Shown here piece by piece: positions 12,896-23,999 of a stretch of DNA of 64,000 nucleotides. The notes beneath the pieces were generated by a model. That model was not told the DNA's origin and ran no database searches. It worked only from the letters and a program-made list of their open reading frames with translations. The position numbers and the translations under genes are program-made. How positions within the stretch are numbered: the first letter of the stretch is position 1; every line of letters starts with the position of its first letter. Where the stretch lies: the NCBI GenBank assembly GCA_963575745.1, contig CAUYUJ010019281.1, positions 1,303,739-1,367,738 of the forward strand. The letters are read 5' to 3'. This DNA is from Prorocentrum cordatum. Taxonomy: Eukaryota; Sar; Dinophyceae; Prorocentrales; Prorocentraceae.

Positions 12896-13489
12896 AGTGG
12901 TGCAGATGTTTCCTCTTTAATGCCAGTCACGCCCGACGTGTGGCGGCACTTAGCCGCCGCGGCGGACACTGGCGACACTGGCTGCGCGGCGGCCGCCAGA
13001 CGCCCTGAACGACGGCGGTCGGAGGGCGCTGCCCAGGGGGCAGCGTTGGCCAGGCTGGGCCCCGCTGCTGGCCAGGCAGGGCGTCGGTGCCAGGCGCTGG
13101 AGCTGCTGGCCGGGCTGGGCGGCGGCAGGCGGCGGGCGCTGACGGCGGGAACCACGTCGAGCCACTCCCACGTCCTCGCGCTCGACCTGGCGCTTCATGG
13201 TAGCGCTGCTATTCTATGCCCCGGCTCGTGCAACCCTTCCCTGCGGGAGCGACCGCCGGTCGGGGTTGGGCCGAGCAGCGGGTGCTTCCGTGGGTGGGGT
13301 TCGCATTGTCTCTCAGCCAAGTTCCGGATGAGCGGATTGCACATCTGGGGCGTCCCCCGTGTCCAACGCAAGATCGAGCGATCTAGATCTTGACACTTGC
13401 GCTGGGTTGCGGGAACGCCTCCCCCCCGCCGGCCTGGCCGGCAGGTGGGGTGAGGGCGCTCGCGCAGTCCAGCGTGAATCGCCTGGCGC

Positions 13490-13960
13490 TGCCGGTTCCC
13501 GTCGTGCTAGTCTTATTATTTCTGCTGTTGCCGCTGATGCTGTTTCGCGGGGTGCTGCTGCTTCCCGTTGTGCTGGTCACAGTGATGCTTCTGGTGGCGG
13601 TTGTGCTGCTGTGCGCGTTGCTGCTGTGTCCTTGCCTTACCTGGTCGTCGCAGTGGGGCTGCTCGTTACGCTTGCGCTGATGCGCGTCGCGCTGCTGCTT
13701 CCCGTAGTGCCGGTGACACTGGCACTGCTGATGGCGCTTGTGCTGCTTCGCGTGGCGCTGCTGCTTTCCGTCGTGCTCGTCACAGTGGCACTGCTGGTGG
13801 CGGTAGTGCTGCTGCGATTTGTGCCGCTGCTTGCTGCCGTGCTCGTCACAGGTGTCCTGCTGTTAGAATTGATGCTGCTTCGCGTAGCGTTGCTGCTCCC
13901 CGTCGCGGTCGTCATACTTGCGCTGCTAGTTGCACTAGTCCTGGTGCTAAATCGCAGAAG
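13490..13960. repeat. 66-bp minisatellite, array 2
   Basis: Same 66-bp family as at 11.96-12.9 kb. It is separated from array 1 by about 590 bp of unique sequence with no recognisable gene (12900-13480). Confidence 0.75.
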
Positions 13961-14019
13961 CGCGTTTGGGAGTTATGCCCCCCAACCCCGCTCGCGCAGT
14001 CAAGCGCAAAACGCGTGGC

Positions 14020-14570
14020 GTTGATGGTTCCCGCCGTGCTTGTTTAGTAGACTTGCTGCTGTCGTCTGTGCTGCTGCGCGTGGTTCCCGTCGTGCTGGCT
14101 ACAGTGGTGCTGCTGGTGGCGCTGGTACAGGTGCGTGTCGTGTTGCTGGATATTGTTGTGTTCGTCAGGGTGGTACTGCTCCTGACCCTTGTCCTGGTAC
14201 GCCTAGTGCTGTTACGTGCTGTGGTGCTGGTCACACTGGTACTGCTGGTGGCGCTTGTGCTGCTTCGCGTGGCGCTGCTGCTTCCCGTTGTGCTCGTAAC
14301 AGTGGTGCTGCTGGTTGTTATGGTGCAGCTGCGCTTGAACCTGCTTCTTGCTGTCGTTGTGGTCAGTGGTGCTGCTGGTGGCGTTTGTGATGCGTCGCGT
14401 GGTGCTGCTTGCTGTCGTGCTGGTCAAAGAAGTTATGGTGTTGTCGCTTATACTGCTCTGCTCGCACTAGTGCTGCTGGTGGCGCTTGTGCTGCTGCTGC
14501 TGCGCATGGTGCTGTTGATTCTGGTGGTTATCGTCTCAGTGGTGCTGCTGGTTGTGCTATAGCTAGAGCC
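14020..14570. repeat. 66-bp minisatellite, array 3
   Basis: Further copies of the same 66-bp unit, more diverged. A short unique spacer (13960-14020) separates it from array 2. Confidence 0.7.
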
Positions 14571-14639
14571 TCTGCGCGTGTGCAGTGGGACACCTCGCCC
14601 GCGATCACGACGTATGACCTCGCCTCACCGTTGGCCTTC

Positions 14640-15130
14640 ATTATTGCGACCGTTGCTGTTGCTTCAGCCCCGGCCGCGTCCATGATTGCAAATGTTGCTT
14701 TCGCCTCAGCGCAGGACACACCCATGTTTGCGAATTGTGCTCTCGCCTCAGCGCCGGCCACAGATCGCCGCGCGAAGCGCCCTCCCGACGCGCCGTTTGT
14801 TCCGACGCGTGGGGAGGGTGCTTCGGCCACCCGGGCAAACTCCGCCTCGGACGCGGCAGGTTCGCCGTGGATTTGCCGCGGTGCTGGCGTCGTGTACATG
14901 GGGCACGGTACGCAAGGATTGCTGTGGGTTTGCCGTGGTGTCGGCGTCGTCCATTTGGGCGCGTCGAAAACAAATGGTGCTGCGACACATCAAGGATTGC
15001 GAACGCTGCTCTCACTTCAGCGCTGTCCACATCCATGATTGCGAACGTCACTCTCGCCTCAGCGCCAGACACCCACGACTACGCTGGGTACTCTCGCCTC
15101 AGCGCCAGCCACATTCATGATTGCGAATGC
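14640..15130. repeat. Minisatellite, period about 43 bp
   Basis: The unit contains TTGCGAATGYTGCT, CTCGCCTCAGCGCC and GGCCACA. It is related in wording to the 82-bp array at 11.05 kb (same CTCGCCTCAGCGCC core), so the two arrays probably share an origin. Confidence 0.65.
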
Positions 15131-15479
15131 TGCTGCAGGCCGGGCGCCGGCCATTTTCTTCAACGGAGCCAACGAGGGATCAGTGACACAGTTGGCATTT
15201 ATGCAGTGCATGTTGCTGTGTCGCTTCGCTCCCGTGCATCGTTTGCTGCAGCGCGCGCGTGACACACCGGTGTCGCCGAGCCGGTGGTCTGGTCGGCTTT
15301 AATGGGTCAGGTTCGCTTTGGCGCAGCGTCGGAAGGGGCTGGGTCAGGTTCGATTTGGGATGCGCCAGATTAGGGGCCTTGGACACGTTGCTGGAAAGGG
15401 AGATTTGTCCACAATCAGATACGAAGATGGCTGGTATCGAGAGTCGGGATATCCGTGTTGAATGTCACGCAAGCTGACA

Positions 15480-15850
15480 AGAGCGAACAGTCTTGCCATG
15501 ACTGTTGCTGCTGCTGTTGTTGCTGCTGCTGTTGTTGGTGTTCTTGCTGCTGTTGATGTTATAGTTGTTGTTGATGGTGGTGTTGCTGTTGTTGTTTGTT
15601 GTTGTTGTTGTTGTTGTTGTTGGTGGTGTTGTGATTGTTGTTGTTATTATTAGTATTATTTGTGTTTTTATTGTTGCTATGCTGTAGCTTCTTTGTCTTG
15701 CTCCCTATGTACATCTCTCTCTCTCTCTTTCTCTCTCTCTCTCACTCTCCCTCTCTCGTTCTAACTCCCCCTCTCTCCCTCTCGCACTCTATCACTCCCT
15801 CTGCCTCCGTCCCTCCCTCTCTCTTCCTTTCTCTCCCTCCATCTCCGTCG
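15480..15850. repeat. (GTT)n and (CT)n microsatellites
   Basis: GTT/GCT triplets fill 15500-15660, then CTCTCTCCCTC pyrimidine tract to about 15850. The tract lies just upstream of the candidate splice acceptor at 15938 and could include its polypyrimidine tract. Confidence 0.8.
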
Positions 15851-15938
15851 CACACACACATCATTTGGGACACCACTCCCTCACCCCCCCGATGTTGGGG
15901 GGGGGCCCTACCCCTCTCGACACCATCCGGCCAGCAAG

Positions 15939-17379
15939 GTGGACGTGACACGGAGGCAGCTGGAGTGCCTTAGACCTGGCGAGTGGCTGAACGACGAAGT
16001 TATCAATTTCTACTTCCAGCTTCTCCAGGCCCTCGCCCTCGACTTTTCTACTCGTCATGCTGCGCTTCGTCATTCCCGCCCCACCCCCTCCTTCTAGTCC
16101 GTCCCGGCCTCTTCTTCTTTTCCCTGCGCTTCCAGAACGCATCCTATTGTTGTTCCTCGTCCTCATGTTTGTCTTTGTTCTGGTCCTCTGCCTTTCTCTG
16201 TTCTTTCACACCCTCTGACCCTCCCTCTCCCTCCTCATCGTCATCCCTCCTCCCTCCTCGGCCATCTCCACTCTCTCCTTCCTCTTCCGCCCTGTCTCCT
16301 CCACCTCGCGTCCATTCTCCCTCTCCACGGGCGAGGGGGGGGGGGGGCGATGCAGCAGGCGAGGGGGGGCGGGGGCGATGGAGCAAAGATAGAAACAGAA
16401 GGGTGTGAGGGTTGTTGCTAGCAGTTCTGTGTCTCCTCCTCCTCCTCCTCCTCCTCCTGGTGTTGCTGCTGCTTTCCCTCCCCCTCACACCCGCTGAGAC
16501 CCAGAAGCCCGAAAGCCTTGCAGAACCCCAGAGTGTCTCCCTCGGGAAACCTCTTCCTCCCCCTCCCCTCTCGCTCAGATCCCAGAACTTCTCCTCCTTC
16601 TCCTCCTCCTCTTCCTCCTCCAGGAGCGAGCGAAGGTGGGCGACAAGCTGACCTGTTGGATGCCCAACTCCTTCTTTTGGCCGAACCTCAGCGGGAAAGA
16701 CAATAAGAACTACAGCTACGCGGGTGTCCGCAGGTGGATGAGGGCGAACAAGATCACATGCCTGGCGCTTCTGTTCGACAGGGTCGGTCTTCAGGGGCTT
16801 GAATCGCCATCGGAACTAGAAAGTCGTCGGCGATACCCATGACTTGCAGACTGGACCGAGGCAGCCAGGTATGATGAGAATGGGAGGAAGGACGAGGGAG
16901 GATGAGGAGGCGTCGTGGAAGAAGGGGCATGGAGGGTGAGCGAAAGGAGCCTCCGCAGGTGGACGATCAAGCAGAAAGTTGACATTTTCAGCCTCCAGCG
17001 AGTCATCTTTCCCATGAACATCTGCGATACCCACTGGGCCATGGGCGCGATTGATCTGCGCGATAAGGGATTCCGATATTTCGACTCCATGTTCAGCAAG
17101 CCGCACCCCAACTTTGTGCCTTTCCTGCGGCGGTATCTGGAGGACGAGCATAAGGCGAAGAAGGGCGGTCCCCTGAGTGGGATCGAGGATTGGCAGCTGT
17201 TGGAGCCCGACGCGCCTATACCCAAGCAGAAGAACGGATATGATTGCGGCGTTTTCACTTGCAATTTCGCGGAGTTCTTCTCGGCCGGGAGAGCGTTCGC
17301 GTTCACCCAGGAAGACATGCCCAACCTCAGGCAGAGGCTCGCTGCCCGGGTTATGAAGGCAGACGAGAATTGGACCTGA
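15939..17379 (+). CDS. SENP/Ulp1 SUMO-specific cysteine protease, catalytic domain (three exons)
   Basis: Peptidase family C48, which matures SUMO-type modifiers and removes them from targets, usually in the nucleus. Exons: 15939-16028, 16624-16733 and 16959-17379 (TGA), about 207 codons. Exon 1 gives VDVTRRQLECLRPGEWLNDE, the typical domain start. Exon 2 gives CWMPNSFFWPNL and the Y-x-G-V-R-R segment. Exon 3 holds the triad: His in DTHWAMGAI (17032), Asp in YFDSM (17083) and Cys in NGYDCGVF (17245), with the oxyanion Gln at 17227. Introns are 16029-16623 (GC-AG, CTCCAGG repeated at both junctions) and 16734-16958 (GT-AG, CCGCAGGTGGA at both junctions). Both joins preserve phase. All key residues are present, so the gene looks functional. 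It is preceded by the exon at 8854-9050. Confidence 0.9.
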
Positions 17380-17700
17380 GAAGTAACATCTCCATCGCCA
17401 TCTTCCAGATAATGTTTGCACAACAATCGTCCTCACGCGCGTACGCACACACCTCCCTCCTCAGGAGCATTAGATATCGACGTAAGGATACTTCGTATTC
17501 TTTGCGAGGCCACTGGTCTGGATGGGGCATCCTCTTGGCTTCGCATCGCTACGTATCCCGATGAAGCTTTCACTCCGGGCTTGTGGTTGAATCGTCGGAG
17601 GAGCCTATGTGCCTGCTCACAAGGAGAACAATACATCGAATGGCATTCGGCCCATCCCGCCACCGTGCCAGGGTTGTGGGTCAGAGTTCTCAGGGATGCG
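17380..17700. other. SENP 3' flank with a degenerate dispersed repeat
   Basis: The segment about 17478-17640 (TTCTTTGCGAGGCCACTGGT... GATGAAGCTT) resembles 22527-22672 in order and wording. It is a diverged dispersed repeat of about 150 bp. No gene is recognised and no clear polyadenylation signal is seen, which is usual in dinoflagellates. Confidence 0.5.
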
Positions 17701-17704
17701 TTTG

Positions 17705-18340
17705 GGAGTCTCTTCGGAGCGCCTTAAGGGGCCTCTTCGGGGCAGTGTTTGGGCTTCTTGGGAGCCTCTTGGGGGCCTCTTGGGGGCCTCTTGGGGGCCT
17801 CCTGGGGCCTCTTGGGGGCCTCTCGGAGCTTCTTGGGGGCCTCTTGGGGGCCTCTTGGGGGCCTCTTGGGGCCTCCTGGGGGCCTCTCGGGGCCGAGGGT
17901 TCGAAATGTCCGTTCGGGTTTCCCATCTGGGACCCCTCTTGGAGCCGTCTTTTGGGCCCTCTTGGGCCGTCTTGGGCGTCTCCTCGGCCGTCTTGGGGCC
18001 CTTCTGGGCCGTCTTGGAGCCCTCGTGAGGGCCTCCTGGGGCCTCTTGGGGCGATCTAGGGGGTCTCCTGGGCCGTCGTGGAGCGTCAGCAAGCCGAAAA
18101 CGCGAGAACGCCCCAATCGTTCAAAAGCTGTTCGGAAAATCATTGGTTTGGGCCTCTGGGGGGCCTTTTTGTGAGGCCTCTTGGAGGCCTCTTGGGGCGT
18201 CTTGGCGGCCTCTTGGGCCGTCTTGGGTCCATCTTAGGCTTCTTGGGGCGATCGTTCGGCGACTCGGGGCTCTCTTAGACCGTCTTGGCGGCCTCTTGAG
18301 GTCCCCTTGGCACGTTTTGGGCCCCTTTTCGGCCCCGGAA
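17705..18340. repeat. GGCCTCTTGGG minisatellite
   Basis: Short imperfect repeats of GGGGGCCTCTTGGGGCCTCT occupy 17730-17900 and continue, more degenerate, to about 18340. The same family returns at 54.2-57.9 kb. Open frames here (Gly/Leu/Trp-rich forward, Pro/Arg-rich reverse) follow from composition. Confidence 0.8.
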
Positions 18341-18354
18341 AATCGCGCAGGAAT

Positions 18355-19040
18355 GGATCGTGGGTGGGTCGCGGGTGGGTCGCGGGTGAGTCGCGGGGTG
18401 GGTCGCGTGGTGTTCGCGGGGTGTTCGCGGGGTGGGTAGCGGAGCAGGTCGCGGGCGGGCCGCAGGCCAGGACGGCGCCAGCAAGAACAAACCACAATCA
18501 GTTTAGGATGGTTCGCTCTTTTTTGCTCGCGGGTTACACATCATATTAATCCCAAGTCCTCGATACCCCCCTTGGGGTTATATATTCCTTACCTGCCACG
18601 TGCACTTGACGCAACCCCTAACACAGGGGAAGGAAGGGAGCAGAAAAGGGACAACGGGGAGGGAGAAGGACGGATCTCGAGAGAGATTCGCAGAAGGGGG
18701 GTCAGGAGCAGGAAGCAAGCGGCATAATCAGACGGGCGGGTCGGGCGGGCCGATCCTGAGAGGCGGGTCGGGTGGGCGGGCACAGGCGGCGGGTTTGAGC
18801 TGTTGGGTCGCTGAAGCGTCAGTCCGCATCAATCGCCAGGAAGTCTGAAGCGATAGCGCGATTCCCAAGTAAACCGTAAGGAAGCCCAGAGCGAGAGCGT
18901 GATTCTTGAGTGTCGAGGGCGCGGCCTTTCGATGAATTGCGAGGAAAGCCCACGCCAGAGCGCGATCCCTACATACATGATGAGGAAGTCCCGCTCGAGA
19001 GCCTGATTTGGACTAAGAAGTAAGGAAGTATCAAGCGGGA
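18355..19040. repeat. Composite dispersed repeat, copy 1
   Basis: Order of modules: (GTGGGTCGCGG)n at 18360-18460; the 'GGTTCGCTCTTTTTTGCTCG ... CCTTACCTGCCACGTG' module at 18509-18625; a purine tract; GGGCGGGTCGGGCGGG near 18735; and the 'GAGAGCGYGATTCYTGAGT' tandem module at 18829-19040. The same order recurs three more times downstream and once inverted near 10 kb. Confidence 0.65.
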
Positions 19041-19164
19041 CCCGTTGTTGAATACGTAGCCCCCCGCAGTTGCGGATAAGAGTAAGGAGCCTGTGGTGTC
19101 GTCGACAGTCTGCAAAGCTCTGAGGAAGCCCGCCGCAGGCGCCGAATTTTGTCGTCAAAGCAAT

Positions 19165-19554
19165 GTGGGTGGGTCGCTGGTGGATCGCGGGTGGGTCGTG
19201 AGGTGAATCGCGGGATGGGTCGTGGGGTGTGTCGCGGGGTGGGTCGCGGGCGTGTCGCAGACGAGGACGACGACAACAACGCAAAAACGGAACACCAACA
19301 ACAACGCAGCAACGCAACAACGCAACAACAAGCCGCACCGCGGAACCCCACTTCAGCTTCGCGCCCAGGGGCAATGAATTACCGTTCGGCCCCTCACACT
19401 TGATTCATTATTGGTACTCATCATTCAGCAGTTCTGAATGTTGGACCCCTTATATCCGCCCTGGCGCTCTCGCGTCGGCGCCGGCTGCAGTTCTTTTGAC
19501 AATGGTGCTCACGCTCAATCATGTCGGGTTTCGCCCAAGCCGGCCCCCCAACAG

Positions 19555-19585
<31 letters not shown>

Positions 19586-20150
19586 AGCAACACCACCACC
19601 ACCAACAATAGCCACAACATTCATGTTGAGACTGTTCCCTCTCACCTGCTCGCGTGCCATTCAACGCGTATATCCCGAACCCTCGAAACCCACCCTCTTC
19701 GTCCTCGACCGTACCCCCTTGGGGGTATACTTTTCTTACCTGCAACGTGTATTTCGCGCAGCCCCTGAGGTACATAGGGGAAGAGAGGACGGATGGAAGG
19801 AAGGACAAGGGGGAGGGAGGAGGATGGATCACGGGGTAGGAGCAGAAAGCACGTGGTAGAACCAGACGGGCAGATCGGGCGGGTAGGGCCCAGGCGGCCA
19901 GGTCGAGCAGGCAGGTTGCTCAAGCGTGCGTCCTGCATGAACGGGCAGGAAGTCTCGAGCGACAGCTCGGTTCCCAAATTAATCGTTAGGAAATCCACAG
20001 CGACAGCGTGACTCCTGAATGTCGAGGGCGCGGCGTCTGAAAAAAATGCGAGGACCTCCCACGCGAGAGCGCGATTCCTGAATACATTGTGAGGAAGTGC
20101 CGCGCGAGAGCGCGATGTAATACATTGTGAGGAAGTATCAGGCGGGAGTT
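19165..20150. repeat. Composite dispersed repeat, copy 2
   Basis: (GTGGGTCGCGG)n at 19165-19255; AAC triplets near 19553-19585; the splice-donor-like module at 19640-19770 (minus strand reads GCAKYTLQVRK); a purine tract; then the AGAGCGCGATTCC module at 19935-20150. Confidence 0.65.
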
Positions 20151-20249
20151 GTTGTTGGTGTTGTTGTTGTTGTTGTAGTTCGGGGGCCAACATCGCAGCT
20201 TGAGCCGAGCGGCTTTCCTTGATCAAAGAAAAAAGCAGGCTCCGAGCCC

Positions 20250-20325
20250 CGGGGGAAGCACTTCAATTGAAAAACACAATGGCCACTGGAGGGGGATCAG
20301 CAATATTTGTTCTTCATTAGTGAGT
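20250..20325. repeat. 75-bp dispersed repeat, copy 1 of 3
   Basis: GCACTTCAATTGAAAAACAC... GGAGGGGGATCAGCAATATT. Related copies are at 21862-21930 and 25045-25120. It follows the composite repeat copies and may be their terminal module. Confidence 0.6.
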
Positions 20326-20394
20326 GCTCAGCAACAACAGCAAGAACAATAACAACACAAACAACACCAACAATCATTTTAATATTGCTCGTTC

Positions 20395-21770
20395 TTATCT
20401 GCTCGAGTGTCCGTTAACGCGTCTTTTCCAAACCCTCGATGCCCGCCCTCTTCGTCTTCGATCGTACCCCTTCTGGGGGGATACTTTTCTTCCCTGCAGG
20501 CCAGGCCCCAGCAAACGGCGGAGCGGCCGCGGATTGTCGGCCTGGTCAGCGGCAGCGCTGATCGGCAGGAACCCGACCCCAAGAGGGACGGACAGAAAAC
20601 CGACCACGAAGACGACGACGCCGACGTCGACGACGACGACGGCGGCGACGACGACGACGACGACGACGAGCGAAAGCGAGAGCGAGAAAGAGAACGACAG
20701 TAGGGCCACGAAGGGCACGAAGTAGGCCACGAAGGGCGACAAAGGGGACACGAAGGGAATGCGTATGGGGCCACGAAGATCGCGAACGAGCGGGGGCCAC
20801 GAAGGGCAGATAATGCGGGACCACAGAAGGCAACGACGGGGCCACTGAGGGTAGCAACTGGGCCACGTAGGACAGCGAGGGGGCCTCAAAGGGCGACAGC
20901 GGTGCAACGAAGGGCATGCACATGGGGTCACGACGGGCGCGAACAAACGGGGGCTACGAAGGGCATGCGCATATTGGGCCGCGGAGGGCAAAGACGGGGC
21001 CACTGAGTGCAGCAACGGGGCCACGAAGGGCAGCGACGGGGCCGCGAAGGGCGACAGCGTGGCCACGACGGGCATGCATATGGGGCCACGACGGGCGCGA
21101 ACGAACAGGGGCCACGAAGGGAATCCATATGAGGCCACGGAGGGCAGCTAGGGGGCCACGAAGGGGTGCAACGGGGCCACGGCTGCAACGAGGGCCCGAA
21201 GGGCAGCGAGGGGGCCACGGAGGGCTGCAACGGGGCCACGAAATAAAGCGAGGGGGCCACGAAGGGCTGCAACGGGGCCACGAAAGGCAGCAAGGGGGCC
21301 ACGAAGGGCTGCAACGGGGCCACGGAGCAAAGCGAGGGGGCCACGAAGGGCTGCAACGGGGCCACGAAGGGCAGCAAGGGGGCCACGAAGGGCTGCGACT
21401 GGGCCATGAAACAAAGCGAGGGGGCCACGAAGGGCTGCAACGGGTCCACACAGGGCAGCGAGGGGGCCACGAAGGGCTGCAACGGGGCCACGAAGGGCAG
21501 CACGATCCCGGCTCCGAAATAATCTCTGAGGGAGTCCTAAGCGTGAGCGCGACTCCTGGGTGCCTGAGTGTCAAGAGCGCGGCGCTTGAGGAAACTGCGG
21601 GCAATTCCAGCGCAACGGCGCTGTTCTTGGGTAGATTGCAAGCAACTCTCCAGCGAGAGCGCGACTCCAGAGCGCTGAGAGAGCGATTCTTGAATAAATT
21701 GTTAGGAAATCCCAAGCGCGAGCGCGATTCATGAATTAAATGCGAGGAAGTCTACGGCGGGAGCGGGGGT
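20395..21770. repeat. Composite dispersed repeat, copy 3, expanded by a GGGGCCACGAAGGGC array
   Basis: The TTACCTGC-type module is at 20395-20510. It is followed by GAC triplets and then an 800-bp array (about 20700-21510) of GGGGCCACGAAGGGCWGCRA units, about 18-20 bp each and paired into about 39-bp units. The AGAGCGCGATTC module follows at 21515-21770. The internal array probably expanded within a copy of the element. Confidence 0.65.
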
Positions 21771-21861
21771 CCTGGCTCGTTGTTGTTGTAATCCGGGGGC
21801 CAACAACACAGCTTGAGCCCCAAAACATTCCCAGATAAAAAAACAGGGTGCGAGCGCCGGG

Positions 21862-21930
21862 AAGGGCACTTCAATTGAAAAATGCAATGTGCTACGGAGG
21901 GGGGATCAACAATACTTATTGTTCAGTAGT
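21862..21930. repeat. 75-bp dispersed repeat, copy 2 of 3
   Basis: GGCACTTCAATTGAAAAATG ... GGGGATCAACAATACTTATT. Closely matches 20250-20325. Confidence 0.6.
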
Positions 21931-22039
21931 ATCAGTTCAACGTTCCCGTGTGATACTTCCTGACGAATTACTCCGAGAGGCCCTGGCCAGAGAGGGCCCG
22001 AAACTCAGGAAGCGCGCTATCGCTTAAGACATGTTTGCA

Positions 22040-22445
22040 ACTTTTGCGACACATGGGGGGTCTTTCAGAGCAGTCCTGCCGCTACTTGCGAACGCCGGAA
22101 CATTCGTTTCGCTTGAGACGCCATTGCGATTTGGCATCGCAGGGGTCCTTCAGGGCAGTATTGCCGCGATTTGCGGATGCCAGAACGGCCGTTTCGCTTG
22201 AAGCCTGTTCGCACATTAGCACCACAGGGAAGTCTTTCAGAGCCAGGTTGCTGCTACCTGCGGATGCCAGTACGGGGTTTTCGGATGAGACTTGCCTGCG
22301 GTTCAGCACCACTCGGGGGTCCGTCAGAGCATTCTTGCTGCTACTCGCGGATGTCGAAACGGCCGTTTCGTCTGACTGAAATTGAGCAGCACGTGGAAAT
22401 CCGTGAGAGCAGTCTTGCCGCTACTTGCGACGGCCCCAGGAGTCT
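22040..22445. repeat. Minisatellite, period about 82 bp, array A
   Basis: The unit includes CTTTCAGAGCAGTCTTGCCG, CTACTTGCGGATGCC, GGAACGGCCGTTTCG and CTTGAGAC. About five copies. An array of the same family is at 24.0-24.43 kb. The GGCCGTTTCG core is partly palindromic. Confidence 0.75.
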
Positions 22446-22526
22446 CCAGGACGCTCCTGGCATATGCGTTCGCCTGGGCATTTTTCGGCCCCCCCGCTCC
22501 CAGGAGGCTTGGAACATGAATTATCG

Positions 22527-22672
22527 ACCTTGGGATTCCTTCATTCTTTGCGGAGCCACCTGTCTGGATTGGGCGCCCTTTTGGAGTCTTCGGCGTTACG
22601 TATCCCAATGAAGCTTGTACTAAAGTTTTTTTTAATGGAGGACCCGATGTGCCTTCTCGCAAGAAGAAAAGT
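22527..22672. repeat. Diverged 150-bp dispersed repeat
   Basis: Shares word order with 17478-17640 (TTCTTTGCGGAGCCACCTGT ... CGTATCCCAATGAAGCTT ... CGATGTGCCTTCTCGCAAG). No conserved reading frame. Confidence 0.45.
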
Positions 22673-23029
22673 ATGTATGTGTTTGTGCGTAGATTTGTAG
22701 AGGCGCATAGCATACAGACAGCGTCAAAAAGGCGACGACCGCGTCTCATGGAGCAGTTCCCTCGCATGTGTTGGATGAGGTGGAATCAGGCGTCGGGGAT
22801 GGGTTGAGAGGATAACTAGCGTGTTGTATGTTCCATGCTTACGGCTGCTAAACATGACACCTGTAGTGGCATTGGTCGCTCCTGTGTTCATGGAAGGTAT
22901 ACGAAGTACCCCGCAGTTGCGGACGGCGGGGTCGTCGGCAGTCTGCGAAGCTCTAAGAAGCTCGCCGCCGGCGCCGATTGCTTCACATTGCACAGCGATC
23001 TCGCTGCAGGAGCCGATTTTTCATCAAAG

Positions 23030-23755
23030 CAACGTGGGTGAATCACGTGTGGGTGGCGAGGTGGGTCGTGGGGTGGGTCGCGGGAGGGATCGTGGGGTGA
23101 ATTCGGGGTGGGTCGCAGGGTGTGTCGCGGGCAGGTCGCAGGCAAGGACGACGACAGCAACTAACGACAATAACTTTAAGGCGGTTCGCTTCTTTTTGCT
23201 CGCGGGTCACTCATCATGTAAATCCCAAGTCATCGATACCCACCCTCGTCGTCTTCGATCGTACCCCCCTTCGGGGTAGATCTTCCTTACCTGCCACGTG
23301 CACTCGACGCAGCCCCTAACACAGGGGAAGAGAGGGAGGAGAGAAGGGACAAGGGTGAGAGAGAAGGATGGATCACGAGAGAGATTCGCACAGAAAGGGG
23401 TCCAGAGCAGGAGAACAATCGACACATCCACACGGGCGGGCTGGGCGGGCCGACCCAAACGGGCGGGTCGGGCGGGCGCGCCCAGACGGCGGGGTCGAGA
23501 AGGTGGGTCGCTGACGCGTCAGTCCGCATGAATGGCGAGGAAGTCTCGAGCGATGGCGCGATTCCCAAGTAAACCGTGGGGAAGCCCAGGGCGAGAGCGT
23601 GATTGTTTGACTGCCCAGGGCGCGGCATTCCAAGAAAGTGCGGGGAGGTCGCACGCGAGACCGCGATTTCTGCATAGATTATGAAGAAGTCCCGCCCGCA
23701 CGAGAGTGCGATTTTGAATAGATCGCAAGTAAGTATCAGGCGGGAGCCCTTGTTG
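23030..23755. repeat. Composite dispersed repeat, copy 4
   Basis: (GTGGGTCGCGG)n at 23030-23140; the GGTTCGCTTCTTTTTGCTCG ... TTACCTGCCACGTGCACTCG module at 23183-23335; a purine tract; GGGCGGGTCGGGCGGG near 23463; then the AGAGCGCGATTCC tandem module at 23520-23755. This is the copy most similar to copy 1. Confidence 0.65.
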
Positions 23756-23999
23756 AGAAATTCAAGTTTTAGGAATCAGTACTGATGGGTCCCCTAGGTC
23801 CGCCCTGGCGCTCTCAACTCGGCGACGGCTGCAGTTCCTGTGGACGTTGTGTGGACGTTGATGCTTCCGCCCACGAGTTTGGGGATTCCGGGATGCCGCC
23901 CAAGGCAGCACCCCAACAACAGCAGCGCATCCGTGTGATGTGTTCTCACAATTTGCTTCGAGAGGCCCTGGCCAGAGAGGGCCGAAACTCAGGAAAGGC

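Larger units (their letters stand above)
9051..15938 (+). other. Candidate 6.9-kb intron of the SENP gene
   Basis: GT donor at 9051 and AG acceptor at 15937-15938, both exons in phase 0. The interior is CTC/GGA microsatellite (9120-9360), an inverted copy of the composite dispersed repeat (9940-10880), an 82-bp minisatellite, 66-bp minisatellites, a 43-bp minisatellite and GTT/CT microsatellites. The pieces at 9490-9940, 10880-11040, 12900-13480 and 15130-15480 hold no gene I can recognise. Confidence 0.55.

Noticed and set aside
11819-14562. Hydrophobic reading frames as a multi-pass membrane protein
   Set aside because: They follow a 66-bp minisatellite whose length is a multiple of three; frames change between blocks and no non-repeat domain is attached.
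17705-18340. Gly/Leu/Trp-rich or Pro/Arg-rich proteins in GGCCTC arrays
   Set aside because: Composition artefact of a short GC-rich minisatellite; the same occurs at 54-58 kb with no conserved ends.
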